Under the pieces are notes generated by a model. It searched no databases. It worked only from the letters and a program-made list of their open reading frames with translations, and had not been told where the DNA came from. This document shows, in pieces, positions 45,845 to 58,489 of a stretch of DNA of 64,000 bases; positions within the stretch are counted from its first letter, which is position 1, and every line of letters begins with the position of its first letter. The translations under genes and the position numbers were made by a program. The DNA is from Knoxdaviesia capensis (taxonomy: Eukaryota > Ascomycota > Sordariomycetes > Microascales > Gondwanamycetaceae): NCBI GenBank assembly GCA_001510575.1, contig LNGK01000003.1, positions 1,863,741-1,927,740 on the forward strand, in the 5' to 3' direction.

Positions 45845-48166
45845 GGTGGGCGGATTGCGCGGTGTCGAAGCGGATAGAGCCAGGCAACAAGAAGAAGGGC
45901 GAGAATGAGTTGAAAGAGAAGAGTGGGAGAGAGAGCTTAGAATGAAAGCGTGAAAAAAGGAAATGAGGAATATACGCGGAGGCAGGGCACAAAATTAAAG
46001 AGGAGGATAATAGGTTATTAAGGTGAGACAGTCTGGCGTGTGCGTGTGTGGTTTTTTTCCGCCTAACTGAAGTTTGTTGGGTACGATAAGAGAAGCGTCC
46101 GATCAACGCAGCTTATGAAACCGGGGGAGCACGAAGAGCAAGGAGGAGGAAGGAGCGAGCGGGGGAGATGAGGGAGCAAAAGAGGAAAGCGCAATTAAGT
46201 AAGGAGGGAGTCAGCAAGAGGATGAGGGGATCGTGAGAAAATGAGAAGCACAGAGTGTGAGTGGGAGAAAGGGAGAGATGGAGAGAGAAGGTTATGTTAG
46301 AGAGGCGTCAAGAGGTTCCCCCAAGAGTGGATATGTTAGGGAAGAATAAAATCCGGGGTATGGCAAGGCGCGAGCACTCGATCCAAGATAAGACCCGAGC
46401 GGCGAGAGTGGCAGAGAAGCGGGAATCCGGGCGGAGAGAAGATGGTGGTGATCGAAGGAGAGCGAGGGAAAAAGGAATCCAGAAATTGCAGGAAATGGCC
46501 GAGAAAGGAAAAGAAAATAAAGAGGCACGGTGGACGAGGAAGAGGCTGAACCATAGTGTAGGAAAGCTAATCGCCTAAAAAAACTGGTGTTGGGAGAAGA
46601 AGCCGCCACGTTGCCGACGGTGTTGGTCTGGGCCAGAGCGACCAAAGAGGCCTGTCCGATGCACCAAGCCGGCATTCCAGAGCCAAAGCAAACCACAAAG
46701 AGCCAACAAAGCGACCGCCGGATGTGTTGTTTCTTTTTCTTTTTGCCTGCCGTTTCGTTCGTTCGGTCGTGAGAGCGGTCTGCAGGCTGAGACGCGGTAT
46801 CAGAAATCCCCAAAGGAACGCAAGCCCCGTGATTGGACGGAGCGGCCACACACAGCTTGGCGAGAGAGGGATCAACGACGGCCAGGGGCCGCGGGTGATT
46901 GGACGATGGCGATCTCAGGTGTTCAGGTGCATCAAGGCGTGTTGTGTTGTGTTGGGTGTGTTCGGCTGATTAGGGTGCGTGCCGGGATATGGGAGACTGT
47001 GCCACATCTGCACCACTGTCACTGTGTGTGTGTGTGTGTGTGTGTGTTTGCGAGATCCTCACGTCGTCGATGCTGGCAGTGGCAGTCATGTATGCATCAC
47101 CGAAGCCGGAGGGGGATTGGAAGTGGATCAAAGAACTGTGATAGCTCTCTCTGCTACCTATCTCTTGTTCCCAGCCGGGCACTCACACTCAAGAAAATGA
47201 AGTGGCCGGCCAAGGAGTGGAGCACCTGAAAGGGGAACCACGTTCAGAAGAAGGCAAAACGGCGAGATAAGCTCCAGAGTGACAGGGCAGGGTGGATTCC
47301 AGCTCACGAGAAGGGCCTGGCTCTTCAACACGGGGCCAGGGGCACTGGAATGCGGTGGTACTCGACAGGGAGATATTTACTGTACTGTATAGTGGTTACA
47401 GGAGGACGGACCTGCATCGTTGCTTTCTCTCTTGAGGTGAGCGAAGAACGTCTGTCATGCACCACCGCCAGATTTCCATCTGAGGGGGAGAATACCAGCG
47501 CTTGGACTATATGTGGCCTGTCCATTCAATAGCATGCTCGATAAGCAAGTGCGTCTTCATTAGCACAAGGATAGAACTGGCATATATACTGCAGATCTCA
47601 CGAGGAGAGAGAGGAGCTTGGCAACAATCGGCTTAGCTATACCGCACGGTTTTTGGTCCAAGCATGTCCAGGCCATGGTGTCAGCGACGACGAAACTTCA
47701 ATCACCATGAACTTCATCCCACTCACGGCTGACGATACCGGGCATGGTAGAAAGCGTCTTCCGGAAGGATCCCGGGCCATATGCCAGGTCCACAAGTATT
47801 AATACAGCTCTAACCCCAAGCGCAACCCTACTATCACACTACCATCACCACCGATACCGAACACCAAAGGTGTGCAGTACTTTCACACGCTCTCTGTCGA
47901 TGAAACATAACGGTAACGTAAAATAACATAAGCCCAAGAAGCATGGCTGCTGCTAACCCTATCAAAAAGTCCGTCCATCAGTATTTCATAAGGTTTGTTC
48001 CCAGAACAAGTCAACCCGTATCCCAACGCCTCGCCTATGGCAATACTATCCATTCGTCACCACCATAGCCCAAAAAATCGTCAAGAACCAACAAAAGAAT
48101 TCATCGCGGCGATACCAAATGTAGAAGGTACCCCAAACGTATCATAAAATAGCCCTCTCCACCAGC
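45845..48166. other. Intergenic region with a purine-rich tract
   Basis: From about 46130 to 46560 the plus strand is strongly purine-rich (GA-rich), the expected antisense of a CT-rich promoter for the minus-strand gene starting at 45844. A GT run is at 47023-47047, a double ACTGTA element at 47380-47391 and a single CTAACCCTA at 47953-47961. No gene was found. Confidence 0.5.
47023..47047. repeat. (TG)n microsatellite
   Basis: About twelve TG units in intergenic DNA. Confidence 0.9.
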
Positions 48167-50705
48167 TCAGCTCCACGTCGGCTCGGCATACTTCCACCCG
48201 CCGGTCGACAACAACTCCCGGGACTTCTTGCCGGACTGACTGCCCCCACTCCCGCTTCCTCCGCCCGACCGCATCCGCTCATCCACGTCGTAGCGCCGCC
48301 GGTCGGATTCTGCATGGCTGCTGTTGCGCCGGCCGGTTTCCGATGCGGCCGCCTCGCGGAGCGACTTGGACCGCGACCGCCGGTCCGCAACATCCGCCTC
48401 ACGGGCCCGCACGCGCTCACGCTCACGCTCCCGCAGCTCGCGGTCGCGGTCGGCCCGCTCCTTCTCGCGGTACCGGGTGCGTTCGTGATCTCTCTCGCGT
48501 TCGCGGTCCGCGACACCGGTGCGCGATTCGCGGCTAGTGTAGCTACGGTCCCGCTCGGGGACGACCCGGTCGCGGTCCCGGTCGCGTGCGCGGAACGATC
48601 GTTCCCGTTCATCGCGGGTGTCCCGCATGCTGAGGCTATGGCCAAATGAATGTTTCGATGGTAGGCCATCGTCGGAGGCCGAGGAGTCGTCAGAGTTGAA
48701 GTCGGACCAACTCTTGCTCAGACGCGCAGGGTACCGGGGAGGAAGCCGCCGCGCACCTTCGGAGGCTGTAGCCGGAATTCCAGAGCTGGAAAACACAGGT
48801 GCCGAGGCGGTTGTGTCCTTTGACGAGTTGGCAGAGCTGTTGGAAAGCACTGTGTGGCTACGTTCGCGCGCGGATGAGTTGCTGCGTATCCGCTCCATGC
48901 CTGGTCCACTGCCACTGCCGCTCACGTGTGAATTGGCTCCATTTGGTGCGGCATTCGGGGCTTTCGCCGTGAAATTGTCCCGTATCGCATCAGCATGGGA
49001 TGGAAAGCTTCTCCGGCGTCCACTCTCAGAACGGAACTCGCTTCTACGAAGACGATGCACCGCCGCAGATTCACCCCCATCTGCCGGAGATGCTGGGACT
49101 CGGCGGATTGCAGGTGCAGGGGCCCCGGCACCCCGGTTTCGCATGTACATGCCGGGGTCTGAATCGCTCGAGTCGGAGTCGGTGTCGGAGTCGGACAGAC
49201 CCGCGTTGTGGGGATGGCTGTAGCGACGGCCCAGAGGTGGCCGGGCAGGCGAGCCTGTCTTCAGAATATCTGCGGCCTGCTGCGGCGCGGTTCGTGGATC
49301 GAGATTAGCGTCGCGCCTTGTCCCGCTGGCACCGCGGCGAAGCTCATCAGACACGGTGCTTCGAAGCCGTTCACTTGATCGTTGGCCGCCGGCCATATTG
49401 ACGCGACTGCCATGTGACGACTCGCCTGGCTGCGAATGCGCCTGGTGATGGCCAAAGTGGTTAGCCGAGCCCGGGGAAAAGTGTACGCTCCGGCCAAAAT
49501 AGTCGTAATCGTGAGTGGTCTTGTGAGACGACGACCCTGTTGCGCCGGCAGCAAAGGCACCTGCCGCAGCCCCAGCTGCCACTCCGGCAGCGGCAGCGGC
49601 AGCGGCAGCGGTGGTGCCCGCAGACCGTCCGGGAACATCGACAGGGGGGCTGCGCGAATGGGAGTGAGAAGGATGGGGCGAAGGAGTAGGCCGATCATGC
49701 GAGTTGGGAGAAGGGTCTGAAGGTCGGCCAGACGGTGTTGAATCGGCCGAGTCAACAGTACGTTTGAGTTTGTCCAAACAAGTGTTGTGCCACTTGAAGA
49801 CGTCAGGATCCGGATCCACCGGGAAGGCATCCCGGGGGAGGTCTGGCGGAAATGGGACGCCAGTCTCGGGATGCTTCAGGTTCCAGTTACGAACAGCATG
49901 TTGGAGGAATGGAACGTGTTCTTCTGGGCCGAGGAGTGCTTCAATCGATTCCCATCTGACAAAGCCTCGGACGGTCAGGGCCGGAATTGACGGTGGCGAG
50001 AAAATGTCATCTGTGGGTAACAGGTAGTGCTGGCAGCCGGTGACTTGCCAAATGTAGGCGATGTTCGGATTTGGAACGGAGACGAAGAAATCTATGCAAC
50101 GGGAATGGAAAACAAAAGAACGATGCCGATTGAATATCAGCATACTTTTTCATTCATCAGGGTATCATGTGGCGTAGGAACTGTCTGTCAGGCGGGAATT
50201 TTGTTGTTTGCTGTTCGGAATGATGCAACTGGTGATTCCATGAACAAGAGCTTGGTCATACCATCGTAGTTGCCGCCAACCGCGCGATAGAAGGCGGCCA
50301 TTTTAGCGGGCGTCATAAACTTTTCATTTTTGTCGCCAATATCAGAGATCTACATAGGCAGGTAGCATTTTGTATGTTAGCAAAAAAATATAATAATAAA
50401 ACCCCAAATTCTTTGCGGGAAAATTAAAAAGGCCGGTATCGCAAAGCCAAGAATCGCCAAACGTCTTCAAATGTGGCTGATGCCGCGCGCATAAGGCGAA
50501 GTGAGGGGGCGCCGTTGGCTAGCCGGCGAAGAGCGGCAGGAGCAACCTGGCACTTAGAGACGGGGAGAATTCGGACAAAGGAGGGCGCGCTTACAATGTA
50601 GGCAGCGATGGCTTCTAGCAAAGCTGAGAGGATAGGAGTTGGCCGTTTATCCTTGAAGACATAGCCGTAGAAACTGGAAGTTGGAGGACACGGTTGCGAC
50701 GCCAT
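48167..50705 (-). CDS. DUF7514-type fungal protein with charged RE/RD-rich tail
   Basis: Three exons (50705-50595, 50349-50262, 50010-48167) encode 680 residues; the introns are unusually long, 245 and 251 bp. The joined N-terminal domain (about 10-130) reads SSFYGYVFKDKRPTPILSAL, then ISDIGDKNEKFMTPAKMAAF, then IFSPPSIPALTVRGFVRWES and WNLKHPETGVPFP, which is the pattern of the fungal DUF7514 domain (from memory, not searched). The rest is disordered: a poly-Ala segment near 165-185, Ser/His/Asp-rich stretches, and an Arg/Glu/Asp-rich tail of ~100 residues (RERERDHERTRYREKER) followed by RSRSKS, resembling charged tails of nuclear or RNA-processing proteins. The exact role is unknown. TATATA at 51044-51049 may be its core promoter. 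Confidence 0.8.
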
Positions 50706-52646
50706 GTCCGTGGTGTAGATAGTTTTAGCTGTGGGAGAGAGTCCAGAGGTATCGAGTCACAAGGCGTGGGACGAGAAGAGATGGCAGTCATCGGTGTTGA
50801 CAATAATGGTCGAGATGGATAGAGAAGCGGTGAACAGAGGGAGAGGAGGGAGAGGAGGAGAAACGAAGGAAATGGCAGATTCACAAAAATACAAGAGGGA
50901 CGGGAAAAGATTGTGTTGGATATATTGAAGCAATGAGAAAGCGCTGAAGTTACATATGTGAGTCTGAATGAGTGCGCGATGAGTGGGGGGAGAAGCGAAG
51001 GAAGCCTTGAGAATGGAGGGGTTGGGGCGGGCTGTGGATAGAGATATATAACGGAGGGGACAACCGGAAGAAAAGACGAAGAGCGTAAAACAGAAAGGTG
51101 CAATGATGATCAGATCGTCTGTGTACGGCCACGCTGGTCCGGGCCTTTGCGTTTCTTCCTGCGGTCTCGTCTCGTTAAGCTCGTACGAGAAACAGGGTCT
51201 TTCTGGTAATAAGGCAGAGAATCCAAGAAAGACGTGACAGTGAACAGAACCCAAAAACGAAGGGAAGAAGAAGAAACAGAATGAATATCGTCATTGTCCA
51301 CCAAAGAAATGTTCAACTGTGCCACGGCCATCCGCACCTGCCATTTGATCATGCACACAATTATCACCTCGCTTCATGCACGTGACGGAGACTTTTTTCC
51401 CGCTTTCTTGCTGTGGTGCTGCTACTGGCTTTTCTGTATATATCACGGCCAGTCCAATAGAGTCGCTGCGCTGCCACTGGATCCCACACTGCTTTTGTTA
51501 TTTTGTGACTGGAATCCGCTCGAATCTGCGGGAGACGGTTGGAAATGCGGGATATGTATGCAGTGCTGCCTCTTTTTGCAAATTTCGGCGGTGAACATCC
51601 TCGGCGTTTTTTATTTCTGGTTGTTCGCCTGCATTGGGGGCCTGCATCCAGCCAATAGACGCCGCACTCCAGCCCACCAAGCCACCCCAAGATGCTGTGA
51701 GTTGTCTTTTGAACGTCCCGCACAGCCGCTCCAGCCCTCGGTAGGGTAGGCATAATCAGAAGGGGACTGACTGCAGACGGGATTTGTCTGTTTCTGGTCA
51801 CCGCGGCCTCCCACCTTTTCCAAAAGGTTTCTCCAGAAAACCCGATGTGCCCTCAGAATGCCAAGACAAGCGCAAATCACTGGGTCTGGATCTGGTCAGT
51901 TCTTCTCGCTACCAGCTCACACAGAGTCCGGCGTCACCAAAGGACGGCAAAATCATGAGCCACCACCAGACGTGTCTAGGTGTGTATCTCATGCCATTTG
52001 TACCAACGATTCCATTCTACGTTTACTGTGCCAGCGGGAAGGTCGGCAACTTGAACGCCGAGTGATTTTGAAGGCTTAAAGTGCGAGGGGGAGGGGGCAA
52101 GTGACACAGGCTTCAAGGATTGTGATATACTACCCAACATCGTCATCGGAGGAACATCTCGCCTTCGAAGGAAGCCGTCCAGAGTTGCAATATAGGATCC
52201 TTTAGAGGGAAAAATAACGCCGTGGTTTCCATTCAATTGTACATCAAAGCCATGAGTAGGGCATAGATAATCTATCAAGCCGCCATAAAAAAAGGTAACG
52301 ATCCCCCACGAACCCCATTTGGATATCAACCAACTCCGTTCTTCGTATCCCAGTCAATCCACAATACGCGCTTCGCATGGTCCAGATACAGGCGTCTCGG
52401 ATAAAACGAATCATTACAGTATCAGATTGAACTGAAAAAAGAAGTTTTTTTTCTTTAAACTTTTTTTCCTTGTGTTTTGTTTTTATTATTGCCCCTTTTT
52501 CTAAACTGAGAGCAAAACAAAAATGCTTGAAAAAAATGAATTCCATTGGACCGTAAAGAACACCCTCGAACCGTGAGACCGTAGACCGCCATCGCAAGAG
52601 AAAGGGATACTTTTTGAGAGAAAGATTTTTGGTTCGTGACTCGCGT
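50706..52646. other. Intergenic region
   Basis: Promoter side of the DUF7514 gene on the left (CT-rich on the minus strand to about 51.1 kb) and the 3' UTR of RPL20 on the right. AT-rich tracts at 52438-52525 fit an mRNA end region. No further gene was seen. Confidence 0.5.
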
Positions 52647-53817
52647 TTACGAGAAAGTCGTCGGGCGCTTGGCGCTGAAGAGCTTGTTGGAGGCGCTCTT
52701 GGCCACGCGGTGGGGAAGAGGGAAGCTGAGGTCCTTGGTCACCAGCTGCTTGATGTACGGGCGCTTGATGTCGTCGGTCTTCTCGATCTCAACAACACGG
52801 AGGATCTAACGGAGGGAATGGCGCTTGTTAGATCACATTTCACTACAGCATTACATCCGCTTGAGATAAGAGCAAAGTCAACTTACGTGGATCGACCTGA
52901 AACGGGCACGGTGGCGAGCGGCCATATCGGAGTACAGAGCCTCAACGGCATCCGTCCGGGAGAGGTCACGGTACTCCTTGTACATGTTGTGGGTACCAGA
53001 CCGCGAGTCGTAGCGGATCCAGATGCCGAAGTTCTTGACCTTCTGGGGGTGCTTCTCGCTAATCTGATTTTGGAGGGAGAAAAGATGTTAGATATTTGCT
53101 CTCAGGTTGGCCTGTGTGACTTCAGTCTCAGCCTGCTGGTGACAAAACGGTCTCTGAACATACCTGCTTAACGCTGACAATCTCACCGGTGGCCTTCTTG
53201 ACCTTCTTCAGGCCGCGCAAGAAGTACCAGTACCGCGACTTGGCCACAATGTTATTGGGCGCAAAGATCGTCATCCGGTACAGGGCCGGGGTGGGGTTGG
53301 ATTCGGTGGGCAGATGGCGCCCGATGACCTCGTATTCCTGAAGGCGACCTGTAGTTGCATAGTCAGTATCGATGTTCGGCCTGGATGTTCAGAGCAAGTT
53401 TCGTTGCTGTAGTCGTGTCCCCGCAATATCGGCAGTCTATCGTCGAATTCGTGAGGCGGGAACTTGTCCTAAGATAGCAAAGAAGCCGAGAATTGCATGT
53501 TGTGTTCCTTGAGGTCAACTCTGAAAGGTGTGAAAAGTTCTTCCATTGCCCGAAAAGATTTGATAGAGTTGTCGTTTATGAGATTCTATCCTCATATGAG
53601 ATCCCAGGAAAGCTTTGCTGTACAGAGGATGGCGAGTCGAATGCCACCCGGCTTTGAGATTTTCGCAGATCTGGTTTGAAGAGCATAGAGCTGTTTGCCG
53701 AACAGGTCGTGTTCGTCGAAGATTTCGAGATCGATCATTGCGAGACTGCCGAGACGATAGACTGGAATTCGGGGGACGACGAGCAGGATGAAGAGGCGGA
53801 AGTGAAAGCTTACCCAT
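52647..53817 (-). CDS. RPL20: 60S ribosomal protein L20 (eL20, L18a family)
   Basis: Four coding exons (53817-53814, 53348-53164, 53063-52887, 52805-52647) give 174 residues; introns are 465, 100 and 81 bp. The assembled protein begins MGRLQEYEVIGRHLPT. It contains FAPNNIVAKSRYWYFLRGLK, KVKNFGIWIRYDSRSGTHNM and RHRARFRSIHILRVVEIEKT, and ends in KRPTTFS, matching eL20 along its length. The start codon sits in an exon that contributes only four coding bases (ATGG) before a long first intron. Upstream, GTAAGT at 53887 with a CTAAC branch site and TTATACAG just before the ATG indicate a 70-bp 5' UTR intron. It is divergent from CSN12 over 535 bp. Confidence 0.93.
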
Positions 53818-53887
53818 CTGTATAACTCTGTTAGTGAATCGAATAAAAAAGAGATGATAATTCCCAGTTAAGATGTCTTCAACTTAC

Positions 53888-54352
53888 TGTGACTGTTGGT
53901 GGTCGCTGATGAAAATGTATGTGTATGGAGTTGGATGTTGAGGATAGTTTGGGCTAAGCACCGCACAAATGGCAAGACTTCGATAGGATATCCTTCGTGG
54001 TTAATTTTTTTCAAGGTGAGGGCTTGTGGACCTAATCTGGTGGGCGGTCGAAAATTACATACACAACAAATTTGTAATCTCAAAATTGTGGACGCGTGAT
54101 ACGTCACGTGTTTGGCGGCCGCCTTATCGCTGGTTATCGATATGTCCGATAAGGACACTCAGTCTAACCTGTTCTAGACTGCATCAAGCAGGGTTCGTGG
54201 TTTTACAGGAAATGCTGGATGATCGTCACCTGAATTGACTTCGACCTCAAACCCCATCTTCAGCCCGGTTCTGAAAACACATTGGGTTTTCTCTTGGAGC
54301 TATCAACCAACCCTCAACCCGCAACGGAGTTCCACCATTACACACAACAGAA
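53888..54352. promoter_or_regulatory. Bidirectional promoter of RPL20 and CSN12
   Basis: The region between the RPL20 leader and the CSN12 start codon. It holds no gene. It must drive a strongly expressed ribosomal protein gene in one direction and a PCI-protein gene in the other. No CCCTAA telobox is present in it. Confidence 0.55.
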
Positions 54353-56405
54353 ATGGAGCCTCTTTTCTCACAATTCGGCAAGGCCTATGGCTCCCAAAAT
54401 GGATACCAGCTTGCAGATACCCTGTCGCCAGATCTCCCGCTCGAGGGCATGGACGGGCTCAGGGCCATCTATGAGACTACCAACGCGGCGATGGTGAAAA
54501 AGGACATCCGCTCATCCCTTCAGAAATCCAGCCACAAGCATAAGTTGCGTGGGGATGAACTGACGGGCTGGATCGAGGTCTACGCGTCCTTCTGGAAAGC
54601 TGTTGGGGCGCTTGTTCTGGTGATGGACTCTGAGAAGACCGGGTCTACAGTAAGTCGTTATTCCGTCTTGTCCTTGTTCCAGAAAAGCACGTTTGAAGCC
54701 ATCGTTAACATACATCACTTCCAGAAATGCACATGGGGCCAGGTGTATGACGCGTGGAAGGAGATGACGTCAAATGTCATCCGCGGATACACCAACTATG
54801 GCTTCGCGGCGTGGACAATCCCGTGTTTGTACTTGGCCGGAAAGAACCTGCGGTTGTTTGCCATCAAGGCCGATGAAGAGCGACAGCCCGGGTCCGCTGC
54901 GGGAACCGGAGTGTCGTTCGCCGATGACTTCGATCCCGAACTCGAGAAGCATGCCCAGCTGAGAGACTGTGAGCAACAGCTGAAGCGGATCTTCACTCTA
55001 TGTCTCAGCGACAGGTATGTGTCCGTCCTCGCGGCCGTCTGCTTTAGGTAGGAACTTGTGTTCTAACAAGGTATCACCTCTTTTGCTGTATAGGGCTTCT
55101 CTGGATGACTCCAGAAAATGGGCGATATACTACATCGTCAACCTCCTGTTCAAGACTTACTTCAAGCTGAACTCGGCGAGTTTGTCGAGAACAATCCTCA
55201 AGACTCTCAATGCCTATCAAGGAGACATGCCGCCGCTGGCATCTTTCCCCAAGTCCCAGAGAGTTACTTTCAAGTACTACGAGGGTGTTTTGGCTTTCCT
55301 TGAAGAAAACTATGTTGAGGTGTGTGCTACCATGACCTATATCCTGTGGGCTTATCTGTCTATAGGTTTCTGTTCTAACGTAGAGTTCCTTTTGTCTAGG
55401 CCGAGAAATCACTGACCGAAGCATGGCGGCTCTGTCACCGAGGCTCTACCCGAAACAAAGAGTCAGTGGTCTCAACAGACACAAGTTCGACTAATACATG
55501 ATCGGGATGCTAACAAGTTTCTCCCATATCCAGACGGATCCTCGCCTACCTGATCCCATGCCACCTTCTCACGACCCACACCCTACCCAGCAAGAAGCTC
55601 CTCGAGCCGTACCCAGCGTTGCAGCGCATATTCATGCCGATTTCGCGGTGCATCAAGAACGGCGATCTGAAGGGCTTCGACGGCGCGCTGCAAGACGGCG
55701 AGGACGAGTTTGTGCGGCGCCGCATCTACCTGACGCTGGAGCGCGGCCGCGACATTGCGCTGCGGAACCTGCTGCGCAAGGTGTTCCTGGCCGGCGGGTT
55801 TGAAGAAGCCAAAGAGGCCGGCGGGGCCCCCGTGCGCCGGACCCGTGTGCCCGTGGCGGAGTTCCAGGCGGCTATTCGCATCCGTGGTGGTCAGGAGGTC
55901 GATTCGGATGAGGTGGAGTGTTTGCTGGCAAACATGATCTATAAGGTACGTCATTACCGGTTTTAATTTTTCGCTTTTTCGCTTCTTATCTGCTTCCCGT
56001 CTGGGCTTCTTTGTTCCGTTTTGGTTTTGGTGCAAGTTGAGTCCTGGCAAAATGTTTTGCCAGCAAATCCCACGCTACACATGCAGCCAGCCTCTTTTTT
56101 GCGTGGCCCGAGGCACAACTTCAGGCAACAGTTAACTACAAGCACTTTTCCCCCTCCTTCCGCCCTCTCACAAACGCCGCCTTTACACCCTCTCTCTTTT
56201 GTTGTATCCCATTTCCGTCTTTTCTTTCCTTTTCTTTTTTGTCTCTTTACTTTTTTTCTACCGCGAATCCTTGACGTGAAGCCCCCGTCCTAAGCAAGCC
56301 AACTAACACCATGACTTATAGAACCTTATGAAGGGTTACATCGCTCGTGAGCGCGGCATAGTGGTTTTGTCCAAGACTGGTGCCTTTCCAGGCACGGGGG
56401 TGTGA
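54353..56405 (+). CDS. CSN12: PCI-domain protein Csn12 (COP9 signalosome-associated)
   Basis: Six exons (54353-54649, 54725-55014, 55094-55319, 55400-55461, 55534-55945, 56322-56405) encode 456 residues. Introns are 75, 79, 80, 72 and 376 bp; the donor of intron 4 is GTCAGT. Helical repeats dominate: DSRKWAIYYIVNLLFKTYFK, VTFKYYEGVLAFLEENYVEA, then the PCI winged-helix part from RILAYLIPCHLLTTHTLPS to DEVECLLANMIYKNLMKGYI and the final strand RGIVVLSKTGAFP. This order matches the Csn12/Thp1/PCID2 family. In yeast Csn12 works with Thp3 and Sem1 in transcription and splicing and associates with the COP9 signalosome. Assignment to Csn12 over Thp1 rests on the short length and the C-terminal motif. 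Confidence 0.9.
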
Positions 56406-58489
56406 GACAAGAGATGGGGCCGGACGGGATGGGTGGATTCTTGGCTCCAGCGTTTCTGTGTGATTGTTTGACTGGTTTAGTCCTGGGTCGGCCGGAAAGG
56501 CCGCAGGAGGGAGACGTCGGACATCCATAGATTAGTGCTGACGAGGTATCATGATATTCCTTCTTCCTTTCTCATGGTGAGCGTGTGTGTCTGTGTGATG
56601 TGAGGCCTGCCGGTAGGCCAGAAGACAGGAAGAAAGATCTGTTCAACGTGAACACGTTCTCTTGTGTTCAGAAGAACATTTCTTGAGTGCCACTTATACC
56701 GAGCCTGCTGAACTTACAAATCCCACTGCTTCAACCAAGCGACATCAGCATGTTGTCCTCCCACACCACCCTGAACATCCAACCCCGGAGGTACCCAATA
56801 TCAAAGCACACACACTGGCTGGCCCCCCTCTTTTGTTTCCCCGCTCCGGCCCTACCACTCAACTCCATCCATCCACACACACACACACACACACCTTCCT
56901 TCACCACTGGCATGTTCTTCGCTGGCACATCCTAACTCGTTCAGGGAACACACCCACCTAGGTGGAGTGGGTACACTGTGCCCTCCATGAATCCGGCGAG
57001 ATACCACCTCACCCGCGTCGTCCTGCCGTGTCCCCCTATCTCCTCGTTTCTCTCATGTACAGTACACTAGTCGTTTTCTCATGTACTCTCAAGCTTGGTG
57101 CTTTCCTTTTTTTTTTGCTTTTTGTGCCGTTTCCCACTGCTCGGCAGCCGTGACTCACACCCGCAGGAGAGCCAGAGGACCGAATGGCGGAGTGGTCGTC
57201 GGCGTGTAGATCAGTGGTCTCGGGGAACTCTATTCGGAGGATGGTTTGTTGCTGACATGTCCCCTGTAAGTCTGTCCAAGTACAGCTGTGTAAAGCACAT
57301 CTTTTCTGTCGTTTTGATGCACTCTGGTTCGTTCTGTATGATACCGTATATGTTGACTAGCCAAATTCACGTTTTACACTGTCACTCACACGTTGAACAA
57401 CCGTCACGCACCGGGAACTGGAGCCTTAGAAAATCGTTCATATTGCAAAAGTACTAGCATAAAGAAACAAAACCACTAATCTCGAGAGGAGATGAATATT
57501 TCTCTCTCTCGTTCACAGACACAAAAGTAGAAAATTCAAAAGAAAAGGTGCCCCGATTTGCTCCTCTCAGCTTGTAAACAATTTCAAGGGTCTGGCCCAG
57601 ATATCTGTCTCACTAACACCTAATCCACCAACATAGTCAACCTGGTAGATCTGGTCCGTTGTTCGCCCCTAACATTAAAAGAAGGAAATCGCCCTTCGTG
57701 ACAGCAAAGAAAAAAAAAGCAAAAGCAAGAAGAGTTAGGAAATTCGTAAGAGAGCTGGGGCAAGAATAGAGTGCCCCGTCGTCAAGATATGCGGCGTCGA
57801 GAATCGGCCCGGAAAGACGGGGCAGCCAGGCTCCCACTCTCTTCCGGTCCGACGCCAGCATGGTAATGATACAAAGTAAAAGAAAGAGAAAAAGTAATGG
57901 GACATCTGGGATTTGCCAGGTGGAAATCGCTTGTCCCAAAAGCGGCCACGTCCAGAGGTCCTTGCCTCTGATTCGACTCAGATGGATGTCCTGGGTAGAT
58001 AAAGTAACAGTGGCAAATGGTGGTACAGTAGGAAAGAGAAAGAACAAAGTCATAAGAACAACAAAAACTCCATCTAGAAAACTCCCGAAAACCGCCGGAA
58101 AAAATAAGGGCGGGACGATAAGTCCCAAAGAGCGACAAGAAATGAAATCCAGGCTAGAAGCCAACAGAAACAGAAAGCAGACGAAGCGGTCAATCTAAAA
58201 AAAGCAAATAGCAAAACAAGGGAGATTAGTGCAGAGCACTGGTGGAAATGAGAAGAAAGTAAAGGTGGAAAGGGAAAAAGAGGAGAGACTGCGAGAGAGA
58301 GAAAAGGAAGAGCAACGCAAAAAAGCACCATCAGTCATTAAAACAGGGTATAAAGTCGAGGGTATGTATGAGCTAGAAGAAACGGTTGTTTCCACTGCGA
58401 GGAGTACGGCTGCTGTTTCTGTTCAAGTGAAGCAGTACAAGTCAGTACGTATTTCTTTGTCGATACTGCAGAAGACCCAGAATTTGAAC
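56406..58489. other. Intergenic region between convergent genes
   Basis: Contains the 3' UTRs of CSN12 and of the BTB gene, a CA run at 56874-56894 and an ATGTACAGTACAC element at 57056-57068. A stretch at 57177-57240 has some tRNA-Ser-like wording but no closing stem. No gene is supported. Confidence 0.5.
56874..56894. repeat. (CA)n microsatellite
   Basis: Ten CA units in intergenic DNA. Confidence 0.9.

Noticed and set aside
46261..46578. 105-codon plus-strand frame rich in Arg, Glu and Lys
   Set aside because: It is a by-product of the purine-rich tract, lacks any ordered segment, and sits antisense to a likely promoter.
53349..53813. Possible snoRNA in the long first intron of RPL20
   Set aside because: Ribosomal protein introns often host C/D snoRNAs, but no C box (RTGATGA) paired with a D box (CTGA) was found on the sense strand.
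57177..57240. Stretch resembling the 5' part of a tRNA-Ser gene (GAATGGCGGAGTGG)
   Set aside because: There is no B-box or T arm, and only a short partial closing pair. Probably chance.
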